In this document: piece after piece, positions 24,561 through 32,597 of the stretch
How the letters are laid out: each line of letters opens with the position of its first letter
Position numbering within the stretch: position 1 is the first letter of the stretch
NCBI GenBank assembly: GCA_029245865.1
Contig: JAQWOM010000018.1
Coordinates: forward strand, 1 to 51,016
Source: Planctomycetota bacterium
GTDB taxonomy: Bacteria > Planctomycetota > B15-G4
Direction of reading: 5' to 3'
DNA: 51,016 nucleotides
Made by a program: the position numbers and the translations under genes
The notes under the pieces: model-generated
Database searches by the model: none
What the model was told of the DNA's origin: nothing
Seen by the model: the letters and a program-made list of their open reading frames with translations, nothing else

Positions 24561-25087
24561 CTGAAGCCAAGAACACGACCACGACGGAAATGGTTGTCCC
24601 CGAACAGAGTTCCGATACGGGGCTCAACGAGGAAGGTGGTTTCTTCGTCACCAAGGCAGATGCGCTGGTGAACTGGAGCCGAAAGAATTCTTTGTGGCCC
24701 TTGCCGCTTGGCTTGTCCTGCTGCGCCATCGAATTCATGGCGACAGCTGCGAGCAAATACGACATGGCGCGTTTCGGCGCGGAGGTCGCGCGCTTTAGCC
24801 CACGCCAGGCGGATCTGATGCTGGTCGCGGGAACTTGCACGTACAAGATGGCTGAGGCTGCGCGACGCGTGTACGACCAGATGGCAGAGCCCAAATGGGT
24901 GATCAGCATGGGGGCTTGTGCCAGCAGCGGCGGCATGTACCGCACATACAGCGTGGTGCAGGGAATCGACACGTTCCTTCCCGTGGATTTCTACATCTCG
25001 GGTTGTCCGCCGCGGCCTGAAAACGTGCTCAACACGATGATGAAGCTGCAAAAGAAAATCGATACCGAGAAGACGCTGCGGGCATGA
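24557..25087 (+). CDS. nuoB: NADH-quinone oxidoreductase subunit B (cluster N2)
   Basis: A 176-residue subunit holding the terminal [4Fe-4S] cluster N2 that reduces quinone. The ligands C55, C56, C121 and C150 ([27 protein letters not shown]) have the same spacing as in E. coli (65 and 29 residues between the last three). The first 25 residues are a non-conserved acidic extension. It overlaps nuoA by four bases and nuoC by four bases. Confidence 0.96.
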   Translation: MTEAKNTTTTEMVVPEQSSDTGLNEEGGFFVTKADALVNWSRKNSLWPLPLGLSCCAIEFMATAASKYDMARFGAEVARFSPRQADLMLVAGTCTYKMAEAARRVYDQMAEPKWVISMGACASSGGMYRTYSVVQGIDTFLPVDFYISGCPPRPENVLNTMMKLQKKIDTEKTLRA

Positions 25088-25728
25088 CCGAATCTGAAAG
25101 CCAGTACAAGAACGCAGTGCCGGCCTCCATGGTTGACCATGGTGACCCGATGGCTGCCGAGGCTGTGCACGCCGAGTTTCCGGATGTGACCCGGGTGGAA
25201 GAGTTTCGCGGTGATGTGCGGGTGCATGTTGATCCTGCGCGCGAAGTCGAGGTCATTCGCTGGGCGCGGGACCAGATCGGCTATGACCTGTTCATCGACC
25301 GGATGGGTGCCGACCGCGGCGAAGATGCTGATCCGCGTTTCGATGTGATCACTCTTGTCTACAATCTGAAGACAGACAAACGGCTGATCTTCATGGCCAC
25401 ACTGCCTGAAGAAGAGCCGACGACCCCGACTTTGATCGGTGTGTTTCGCGGTGCCGAATGGTTTGAGCGGGAGGCCTACGACATGTATGGAATCCGCTTT
25501 GAAGGCCACCCGGATTTGCGACGGATTCTGATGCCGGAGCACTTCCCAGACTTTCCGCTGCGACGTGAGTACCCGATGGAGGGGCGAGGAGATTTCGCTG
25601 CACCTCGGCGCGCTATCGGCGGCACCGTTGACGGTACGGACGGGAAGGTCGCGGTCCCCAGCCACCCGGGGCAGCCTGGTGAAAAACATGGTGATCCCTT
25701 TGGCCGTACACCGGGGAATCGCACATGA
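25084..25728 (+). CDS. nuoC: NADH-quinone oxidoreductase subunit C
   Basis: A 214-residue peripheral-arm subunit (30 kDa type), separate from nuoD rather than fused as in E. coli. The signature [40 protein letters not shown] is at about residues 136-176, with DYDLF-like contacts earlier ([14 protein letters not shown]). The tail after residue 180 is low in homology. Start and stop overlap both neighbours by four bases. Confidence 0.95.
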   Translation: MTESESQYKNAVPASMVDHGDPMAAEAVHAEFPDVTRVEEFRGDVRVHVDPAREVEVIRWARDQIGYDLFIDRMGADRGEDADPRFDVITLVYNLKTDKRLIFMATLPEEEPTTPTLIGVFRGAEWFEREAYDMYGIRFEGHPDLRRILMPEHFPDFPLRREYPMEGRGDFAAPRRAIGGTVDGTDGKVAVPSHPGQPGEKHGDPFGRTPGNRT

Positions 25729-26948
25729 GCGACACACGCATGATGGATGTCGAAGTGGCCGAGGATCGGCACTCCGAAGCGATGATGATCAACATGGGGC
25801 CGCAGCATCCGTCCACGCACGGTGTCTTGCGGTTGGTGCTTGAGCTCGATGGCGAGGAGGTCGTCAGTTGCGACCCCGATGTGGGTTTCTTGCACCGAGC
25901 CAAGGAGAAGGTTGGGGAGACTTTCTCGCTGCACAAGTTCATCCCTTACACCGACCGGCTCGATTACCTGGCTCCGTTGAGCAACAACGTGGCGTATGCG
26001 CTCTCAGCCGAGAAGTTGATGGGCATCAGTTGCCCTCCGCGTGCCCAGGCGATTCGCGTGATCTGTCACGAACTCTCACGCATCTCGGCCCACCTGCTGG
26101 GGCTTGGCGCCTACGCGATGGATCTGGGGGCGATGACGATCTTCCTGTGGACATTCCGCGAACGGGAGACGATCTACTCACTGATCGAACGCATTTGTGG
26201 CGCGCGCTTTACCACGAGCTACACGCGCATCGGTGGCGTCGAGCGCGATTTGCCTGAGGACTTCTGGCCACTGCTGCAAGCCTTCGTGAAAGAGATGCCC
26301 GGGCGCGTCGACGAATACGAGGGCATGCTCAGCCGCAACAAGATCTGGATCCAACGCACGCAGGGTGTGGGTGTCATCACCAAGGAACAGGCACTGCAGT
26401 ATGGGCTCACGGGCCCGAATCTCCGTGCGAGTGGCGTCGAATACGACGTGCGGAAGGCACACCCATATCTGGGTTACGAAAACTATGAGTTCGACGTGCC
26501 CATCGGCACCGAGGGCGACTGCTATGACCGCTATCTCTGCCGCATCATGGAGATGCGCGAGAGCGTGAAGATCTTGGATCAGGTGCTGAACACCATTCCC
26601 GACGGGCCCGTCATCAACCGTGAGGGCGATGCTGAGCTGAAGTCTGTGCTGCCTGACAAGCAGGCGGTGCTGACCAATATGGAGGCTCTCATCCACCAGT
26701 TCATGGTGGGGACCACGGACTTCAACATGCCCGAAGGCGAGGTGTACTTCTCTGCCGAAAACCCCAAGGGTGAGTTGGGCTTCTACATCCGAAGCGAGGG
26801 TGGCTTCAAACCGACACGACTCCGTATTCGCGGTCCGTCGTTTGCAAATCTTCAAGTGCTCACTGAGTTGGTCCCAGGGCACATGGTCAGCGATGTCATG
26901 GCCATTCTGGGGAGCATTGACTTCGTTATGGGCGAATGCGACCGCTGA
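25725..26948 (+). CDS. nuoD: NADH-quinone oxidoreductase subunit D
   Basis: A 407-residue 49 kDa-type subunit that forms the quinone-binding cavity with NuoB. It opens with INMGPQHPSTHGVLRLVLELDGE, whose His and following residues line the quinone site, then KFIPYTDRLDYLAPLSNN and SRISAHLLGLGAYAMDLG. The end ILGSIDFVMGECDR matches the family C terminus (D of FVMGECDR), so the gene is complete. The nuoE start is 34 bases beyond the stop, a larger gap than elsewhere in the operon. Confidence 0.95.
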   Translation: MSDTRMMDVEVAEDRHSEAMMINMGPQHPSTHGVLRLVLELDGEEVVSCDPDVGFLHRAKEKVGETFSLHKFIPYTDRLDYLAPLSNNVAYALSAEKLMGISCPPRAQAIRVICHELSRISAHLLGLGAYAMDLGAMTIFLWTFRERETIYSLIERICGARFTTSYTRIGGVERDLPEDFWPLLQAFVKEMPGRVDEYEGMLSRNKIWIQRTQGVGVITKEQALQYGLTGPNLRASGVEYDVRKAHPYLGYENYEFDVPIGTEGDCYDRYLCRIMEMRESVKILDQVLNTIPDGPVINREGDAELKSVLPDKQAVLTNMEALIHQFMVGTTDFNMPEGEVYFSAENPKGELGFYIRSEGGFKPTRLRIRGPSFANLQVLTELVPGHMVSDVMAILGSIDFVMGECDR

Positions 26949-26982
26949 CGCGGTGACAGCAATCAAGGAGGCGTACTCAAGC

Positions 26983-27447
26983 ATGTTCGCAGCGGAACTG
27001 GTGACCGAGCTCGAAGAGATCCGAGCACGCTTTCCATATCCCAAGGCCGCGATGGTCCCGGTGCTGCGGCGTTTGCAGACCGAGAAGGGCTGGCTCGACA
27101 AGGAAACTCAGGCCTGGGTGGCGGAGTTCTTGTCAGTGAACGCCATCGAGGTCCATGAGGTTGTGACTTTTTATCCGATGCTGTACGCAGATCCGGTGGG
27201 CAAGCATGTGGTGCATGTCTGTCGGACGCTTTCGTGTGAGGTCTGCGGCGGCAAGGAACTCTGGCGGCACCTTGAAAAGAAGCTGGGTGTGACGCGCGGT
27301 GAAACTTCGGCGGACGGGAAGTTCACTTTGCGTGCGGCTGAGTGCCTCGCATCGTGTGGGACGGCCCCGGTGATGCTCATCGACAATGTTCGTCACGAGC
27401 ATGTGGGGCCCGAAGAAGCCGACAAGTTGCTCGGGGGAGTCGGCTGA
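26983..27447 (+). CDS. nuoE: NADH-quinone oxidoreductase subunit E (cluster N1a)
   Basis: A 154-residue 24 kDa-type subunit with the [2Fe-2S] cluster N1a, bound by C80, C85, C121 and C125 (VCRTLSC and ECLASCGTAP). It belongs to the NADH-dehydrogenase module. The ATG at 26983, preceded by AAGGAGG, is chosen over a reading that starts inside nuoD. The stop overlaps the nuoF start (TGATG). Confidence 0.94.
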   Translation: MFAAELVTELEEIRARFPYPKAAMVPVLRRLQTEKGWLDKETQAWVAEFLSVNAIEVHEVVTFYPMLYADPVGKHVVHVCRTLSCEVCGGKELWRHLEKKLGVTRGETSADGKFTLRAAECLASCGTAPVMLIDNVRHEHVGPEEADKLLGGVG

Positions 27448-28730
27448 TGAAACTTTCCTCCGTAATCTCTGCTCGCTTCGGCAAGCCGGACAGCACGGCC
27501 TTGAAGGGCTATCGCGAAGATGGTGGTTATGCGACATGGCTGCAGGTGCTGAGTGAAAAGCGGGCACCTTCTTCCTTGATCGAAGAGGTCAAGACCTCTG
27601 GTTTGCGTGGCCGCGGCGGCGCAGGTTTCTCCACAGGTATGAAGTGGTCTTTTGTGCCGGGAGATTCGCCCAAGCCTAAATACCTCTGTGTGAACGGAGA
27701 CGAGAGTGAGCCGGGAACTTTCAAGGATCGACAGATTCTTGAGATGGACCCGCACCAACTCCTCGAGGGTGTGGGTATCGCCAGCTATGCCATTGGTGCG
27801 CACATCGCGTACATCTATCTACGTTGCGAGTTCAAAAAGGGCATTGAGACGGTCGAGGCGGCTATTCGCGAGGCCTACGACGCGGGCCTTTTCGGCAAGA
27901 ACATTCAGGGCAGCGGATACGACCTCGATGTCCATCTCACGATGGGTGCTGGCGCCTACATCTGCGGCGAGGAGACCTCGCTGCTGAACAGCATCGAAGG
28001 TGTTCGCCCGTACCCGCGTAACAAGCCTCCGTTTCCAGCGGTCGAAGGTCTTTTTGCCTGCCCAACGATCGTCAACAACGTCGAGACGATCTGCAACATT
28101 CCACACATCATCAAGAATGGTGCGGCGTGGCATGCGGGGCTCGGTCACTCCGAGGACCCGGGGTCGCGTCTGTGGTGCGTGTCGGGGCATGTAGAAAAGC
28201 CCGGCGTCTACGAGATCGAGACCGGCTACAAGCTGCAGGACCTTCTTGATGGTCCGTGTGGTGGCATGCTGGGTGGTCGCAAGCTCAAAGCCGTGATACC
28301 GGGGGGGAGTTCGTCGAAGGTCCTGCTCCCCGAAGAAGTGGCGAAGGTCACCATGGACACCCCAGGCATACGAGCCATGGGGAGCTCGCTGGGTTCTGCG
28401 GGAATCATCGTGCTGGATGAAACCACCTGCATGGTGGATGCGGTTCTGAACCTGATGCGGTTCTACGCGCACGAGTCGTGTGGTCAGTGCACGCCCTGTC
28501 GCGAAGGCACTCCTTGGCTTGTGAAGATTCTCGATCGCATCGAACGAGGCGAAGGGCGTGAAGTTGATCTCGAACTGATCGAAGATCTCGCGTCGAATAT
28601 CGAGGGCCGTACGGTGTGCGCCCTGGCAGATGGTGCGTGCTGGCCGCTCACGAGCATTGTCCGTAAATTCCGCCACGAGTTCGTGGCCAAGATCCCCGTC
28701 TCAGCCCGAAAGGACGTCGTCAGCGCATGA
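27447..28730 (+). CDS. nuoF: NADH-quinone oxidoreductase subunit F (FMN, cluster N3)
   Basis: A 427-residue 51 kDa-type subunit that oxidises NADH with FMN. Present are the NADH/FMN motif SGLRGRGGAGFSTGMKW, the flavin-site CVNGDESEPGTFKDR, GAGAYICGEETSLLNSIEG, and the N3 cluster cysteines C345, C348, C351 and C391 (SCGQCTPCREGT and VCALADGA). The start overlaps the nuoE stop (TGATG) and the stop overlaps nuoG by four bases. Confidence 0.95.
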   Translation: MKLSSVISARFGKPDSTALKGYREDGGYATWLQVLSEKRAPSSLIEEVKTSGLRGRGGAGFSTGMKWSFVPGDSPKPKYLCVNGDESEPGTFKDRQILEMDPHQLLEGVGIASYAIGAHIAYIYLRCEFKKGIETVEAAIREAYDAGLFGKNIQGSGYDLDVHLTMGAGAYICGEETSLLNSIEGVRPYPRNKPPFPAVEGLFACPTIVNNVETICNIPHIIKNGAAWHAGLGHSEDPGSRLWCVSGHVEKPGVYEIETGYKLQDLLDGPCGGMLGGRKLKAVIPGGSSSKVLLPEEVAKVTMDTPGIRAMGSSLGSAGIIVLDETTCMVDAVLNLMRFYAHESCGQCTPCREGTPWLVKILDRIERGEGREVDLELIEDLASNIEGRTVCALADGACWPLTSIVRKFRHEFVAKIPVSARKDVVSA

Positions 28731-30196
28731 TCAAGCTCACGATTGACGGCAACGAAGTCGAGGTCGAGCCAGGCACGACCCTTCTGGAAGCAGCTCGCGC
28801 ACTTGGCACCGAGATTCCGCACTACTGCTATCACCAGGACATTGGGTCGGACGGGAACTGTCGCGTCTGTCTGGTGGAGGTGAACGGCAACACCGATAAG
28901 TTGGCGATTTCTTGCCAGCAGCCGTGTGGCGAGGGCATGGACGTCCAGACCGAGAGCGAGTCGGTGGTCAAAGCCCGCAAGGGCGTGATGGAGTTCTTGC
29001 TCATCAACCATCCGCTTGACTGCACGATCTGTGATCAGGCGGGCGAGTGCCCGCTGCAAGATTACAGCTACCACTATGGATCTGGTGATTCCCGCTTTGT
29101 TGAAGACAAACGCAACAAGCGGAAGAAGGTCGAGTTCTCCGACAAAGTGATGTTCGATGCCGAGCGATGCATTTTGTGCACGCGCTGCACGCGGTACTTC
29201 GAGACCGTTCGGGATAGCCGACCCATCGGCGTCGAGAACATGGGCGGCCAAAGCACCATCACATTGGGACCGAATGGTCCCATCGAAGATCCTTACCAGC
29301 TGAACATCGTCGACATCTGTCCCGTGGGCGCGCTGACCAGCCGAGACTTCCGCTTCAAGCAGCGCGTCTGGTTCATGGATTTTGCCGACACGGTTTGTCC
29401 CGGATGTAGCAAGGGCTGCAACATCACGGCAGGTGCTTATCAGGGCAAGCTGCTGCGCTTCGTGCCACGTCGCAACCCGGACATCAATAAATCCTGGATG
29501 TGTGATGACGGGCGAATGAGCTACGAGAACTACAACATCTCGGAGCGTACGCGTGGCGCACTCATTGCTGGTGAAGAAGCCAGCTTTGAAGACGCCTTCG
29601 CCAAGATTGCCGAACTGGTGGGTGGTGGGGATGGAGTGGCTGTGCTTGCGTCCACGTCCAATACCTGCGAAGAGCTTCATGCTCTGAAGGCCTGGGCCGG
29701 CAAGGCGGGGATTGCACACCTCTGGCATGGCTCCAAGAGCTGGGAGTCGGACGACTTCTTGAAGGAGTCCGATGCCACGCCGAACACCAAGGGCGCGCAG
29801 ATGCTTGGCTTCGAGCCCGTGCCGACGGAAGCCCCTGCCTTGCGCGGGTTGGTGGTCGCTGGAGAGGTCGAAGTGCCTCCCGCTCTGCTTGCAAACCTCG
29901 ACTTCTTGGTGCTGCAGTCTCCCGTTGGCGGCGAACTGGCACCGGCAGCCATGGTGATGCTGCCTGGGCTGACGCGTGTTGAGAAGCAAGGCACCTGGGT
30001 CAACTCGGCTGGTATGGCGCAGGTCGTCAAGCCCGCCCTTCAGCCCGGTTCTGGTGTGGTCGACGACTGGCAACTCTGGCGCGATCTCGGTGGCGCAGAT
30101 GGCGCAGAATGGTCGACTCTCAAAGCTCTGACGCGCGTGTGCCGGGCGCAACTCGAGGGCTCTGCCGAGACTCCCTTGGTGGCTACGGAATCGTGA
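28727..30196 (+). CDS. nuoG: NADH-quinone oxidoreductase subunit G, short form
   Basis: The 75 kDa-type subunit, only 489 residues against roughly 700 to 900 in most bacteria. The N-terminal electron-wire region is complete: C34/C45/C48/C67 for N1b, H95/C99/C102/C108 for N5, C148/C151/C154/C198 for N4, and the C-x2-C-x3-C-x27-C motif for N7 (C224, C227, C231, C259). After residue 280 only about 200 residues of a reduced molybdopterin-oxidoreductase-like domain remain, including SNTCEELHALKAWAGKAG and RVEKQGTWVNSAGMAQVV. The 3' end meets nuoH with a four-base overlap, and the downstream frame is clean nuoH, so a local truncation by frameshift is not evident. Confidence 0.92.
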   Translation: MIKLTIDGNEVEVEPGTTLLEAARALGTEIPHYCYHQDIGSDGNCRVCLVEVNGNTDKLAISCQQPCGEGMDVQTESESVVKARKGVMEFLLINHPLDCTICDQAGECPLQDYSYHYGSGDSRFVEDKRNKRKKVEFSDKVMFDAERCILCTRCTRYFETVRDSRPIGVENMGGQSTITLGPNGPIEDPYQLNIVDICPVGALTSRDFRFKQRVWFMDFADTVCPGCSKGCNITAGAYQGKLLRFVPRRNPDINKSWMCDDGRMSYENYNISERTRGALIAGEEASFEDAFAKIAELVGGGDGVAVLASTSNTCEELHALKAWAGKAGIAHLWHGSKSWESDDFLKESDATPNTKGAQMLGFEPVPTEAPALRGLVVAGEVEVPPALLANLDFLVLQSPVGGELAPAAMVMLPGLTRVEKQGTWVNSAGMAQVVKPALQPGSGVVDDWQLWRDLGGADGAEWSTLKALTRVCRAQLEGSAETPLVATES

Positions 30197-31218
30197 ACGT
30201 GTTCGATATCGCGGCCAGTCTCGCGAAAATCATCATCCTCACCCACACCACGCTCATCCTGGCGATGTACATGCCGTGGGTGGAGCGGAAGGTGTCGGCA
30301 TGGATTCAGGATCGCGTGGGGCCAAATCGCGTGGGCTATGCCGGCTTGCTGCAGCCCATTGCTGACACCTTCAAGTTCATCTTCAAGGAAGACGTTGTCC
30401 CGGGGCATGTGAACAAGACGTTGTTCGTGCTTGCGCCCTGCTTTGCCGTGATTCCATCGCTTTTCATTCTTGCGGTGATTCCTTTCGGACCTGCCGTCCA
30501 GGTCATGGGGCAGTCGGTCGACCTCGTGATTGCAGACCTCGGGGTCGGCATCCTGTTCGTGTTCGCCTTCAGCGGTTTGGCCGTGTACGGAATCGTGTTT
30601 GCTGGTTGGGCCAGCAACTCGAAGTACCCGATGCTGGGCGGCGTGCGGGCTTCAGCCCAGATGATCAGCTACGAGATCTGCCTCGGCTTGTCGGTCGTGG
30701 GCATTTTTATGGGCGCCGAGTCTTTGCGCATGCTGGACATCGTCCAGCAGCAGATCGACGGTTCATGGAACATCTTCACGCAGCCGTTGGGCTTTTTGAT
30801 CTTTGCCATCGCGGCTTTTGCCGAGACCAACCGCCTGCCCTTCGACCTACCCGAGGCCGAGACAGAACTGGTGGCCGGCTATCACACCGAATACAGCAGC
30901 ATCAAATTCACGATGTTCTTCGCGGGTGAATATGCGGCGATGTTCGTTTTTGCTGCGCTGGTCACCGTATTGTTCCTCGGTGGCTGGGACTTGCCGTTCA
31001 TGGACTCCGCAAGTTTTGCGGCCATGGGCAACTGGGGCGCGTTGCTGGGTTTTGCAGTGTTCCTTGTGAAGTCCTTTATGTTCTTGCTGTTGTACGTGTG
31101 GGTGCGTTTCACCCTGCCGCGTTTTCGCTTTGACCAACTCATGAATCTGGGTTGGAAAGTGCTTCTGCCTCTCGCGCTGGTGAACATCCTGATCACCGGT
31201 TTCCTGAACCTGCCCTGA
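30193..31218 (+). CDS. nuoH: NADH-quinone oxidoreductase subunit H
   Basis: A 341-residue membrane subunit linking the quinone site to the proton channels (about eight helices). Landmarks: ERKVSAWIQDRVGPNRVGYAGLLQPIAD, ASNSKYPMLGGVRASAQMISYE, and AETNRLPFDLPEAETELVAGYHTEYSSIKF. The start is a GTG at 30193 overlapping the nuoG stop by four bases; a second GTG at 30199 is possible. An upstream in-frame extension overlaps nuoG and is rejected. Confidence 0.95.
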   Translation: MNVFDIAASLAKIIILTHTTLILAMYMPWVERKVSAWIQDRVGPNRVGYAGLLQPIADTFKFIFKEDVVPGHVNKTLFVLAPCFAVIPSLFILAVIPFGPAVQVMGQSVDLVIADLGVGILFVFAFSGLAVYGIVFAGWASNSKYPMLGGVRASAQMISYEICLGLSVVGIFMGAESLRMLDIVQQQIDGSWNIFTQPLGFLIFAIAAFAETNRLPFDLPEAETELVAGYHTEYSSIKFTMFFAGEYAAMFVFAALVTVLFLGGWDLPFMDSASFAAMGNWGALLGFAVFLVKSFMFLLLYVWVRFTLPRFRFDQLMNLGWKVLLPLALVNILITGFLNLP

Positions 31219-31226
31219 GCATCCTG

Positions 31227-31766
31227 ATGGCCAAGGTCGTTGAACGTCGCAAGCTGAACTTCTGGGAGGAGCTCTACCTCCCGGCGATTGTTGATGGACT
31301 CGGGCGCACTTTTCGGCAGATGTTCAAGCCGGAGATCACCCTGCAGTATCCCGAGCAGAGGCCTGTGATTGCGGACGACTATCGCGGTGCTCCAGGACTG
31401 GTGAAAGACGAAGAAGGCCGCGAGAAATGTGTGTCGTGTCAGCTCTGCGAATACATTTGTCCCCCGAAGGCCATCGTGATCGAGCCCGGAGAGGTCTCCG
31501 AGGAGACCTCTTATGACTACAGCGGTATCGAGAAGGCTCCTCAGGAGTTCTACATCGATATGTTGCGCTGCATTTACTGCGGCTACTGCGAAGAGATTTG
31601 CCCAGAGCAGGCGATTTTCATGACGGGTGAGTACGAGTTGAACGCTTCCACTCGGCAAGAGCTGGTCTTCGACAAGGCGCGCTTGTACAAACTCGGTGGC
31701 ACGCGCCCCGGCCTGCTCAAGAAGTGGAAGCACAAGGACGACGGTCTCGCGGCGGAGGAACACTAG
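31227..31766 (+). CDS. nuoI: NADH-quinone oxidoreductase subunit I (clusters N6a and N6b)
   Basis: A 179-residue ferredoxin-type subunit carrying two [4Fe-4S] clusters on C68, C71, C74, C78 (CVSCQLCEYICPP) and C115, C118, C121, C125 (CIYCGYCEEICPEQA). An amphipathic N terminus anchors it to the membrane face. The ATG at 31227, eight bases after nuoH, is used. Confidence 0.95.
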   Translation: MAKVVERRKLNFWEELYLPAIVDGLGRTFRQMFKPEITLQYPEQRPVIADDYRGAPGLVKDEEGREKCVSCQLCEYICPPKAIVIEPGEVSEETSYDYSGIEKAPQEFYIDMLRCIYCGYCEEICPEQAIFMTGEYELNASTRQELVFDKARLYKLGGTRPGLLKKWKHKDDGLAAEEH

Positions 31767-31767
31767 A

Positions 31768-32259
31768 GTGGAAGGCCTACTCTTCTACGTGTTCGGTGGC
31801 TTGGCGATTCTGACCACACTGTTCACGATCAGTTCGAAGAACCCTGTCTACAGTGCGCTGTGGATGATCGGGTCCTTTGCAGCGACGGCCGCGGTGTTCG
31901 TCTTGCTCGAGGCCTTTTTGATCGCGACTGTGGAGGTCTTGGTTTACGCCGGCGCCATCATGGTGCTCTTCTTGTTTGTGATCATGATGATCAACTTCAA
32001 GGCAGAAGAGCAGAAGGGGTTACGGCTTTCACCTCTCGCGGTGCTGGTTGCGCTGACCTTTCTCACGCTCTTCGGGCGTGCGGTGGGAGACCTCGGATCT
32101 GCCTCGGGTTCGAAGCCTAATGAGCTCGTCGGAACGCCAGGCGCCATCGCTGAGGTGATGTTCACTCGCTATGTGGTGCCCTTCGAAGCGGTGTCCATGC
32201 TGCTTCTGGCCGCCATTCTTGGAACAGTCGTCCTGAGCCGGAGGAATAGCCAAGCATGA
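31768..32259 (+). CDS. nuoJ: NADH-quinone oxidoreductase subunit J
   Basis: A 163-residue membrane subunit with five predicted helices. The conserved helix FLIATVEVLVYAGAIMVLFLFVIMMINF carries the YAGAIMVLFLFVIM signature in which a pi-bulge forms during turnover. GTG at 31768, one base after the nuoI stop, is the start that gives a normal N terminus. The stop overlaps nuoK by four bases. Confidence 0.93.
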   Translation: MEGLLFYVFGGLAILTTLFTISSKNPVYSALWMIGSFAATAAVFVLLEAFLIATVEVLVYAGAIMVLFLFVIMMINFKAEEQKGLRLSPLAVLVALTFLTLFGRAVGDLGSASGSKPNELVGTPGAIAEVMFTRYVVPFEAVSMLLLAAILGTVVLSRRNSQA

Positions 32260-32579
32260 TTCCTCTCGAACACTATCTCTACCTCTCCGGCATTCTCTTC
32301 ACGCTGGGATTGTGTGGCGTGATGATGCGGCGCAACGTGATCCTCGTCCTGATGTCGGTAGAGATCATGCTGAATGCTGCGAACATTGCGCTCGTTGCCT
32401 TCAGCAAATATCTGTCTGCGGGTGCAGCCGAATCGGTTCAACTCGATGGGCAGGTCTTCGTCTTTTTCACCATCGCGGTTGCCGCGGCCGAGGCGGCCGT
32501 GGCGCTGGTCATCGCGATGGCCCTCTTTCGACGGTTGGACACGGTGAACGTGGACGACGTCGCGAACCTTCGCTGGTAG
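32256..32579 (+). CDS. nuoK: NADH-quinone oxidoreductase subunit K
   Basis: A 107-residue membrane subunit with three helices. The two buried glutamates of the family are visible in VLMSVEIMLNAANIALVAFS and in AAAEAAVALVIAMALFRR. It fits the usual length of about 100 residues and overlaps nuoJ by four bases. Confidence 0.95.
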   Translation: MIPLEHYLYLSGILFTLGLCGVMMRRNVILVLMSVEIMLNAANIALVAFSKYLSAGAAESVQLDGQVFVFFTIAVAAAEAAVALVIAMALFRRLDTVNVDDVANLRW

Positions 32580-32597
32580 CTGGCAGGGAGCCCTCGA

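Noticed and set aside
28484..30151. A 555-codon minus-strand frame opposite nuoF and nuoG.
   Set aside because: It is an antisense shadow of genuine nuo genes; its product is a His/Arg-rich sequence with no known fold.
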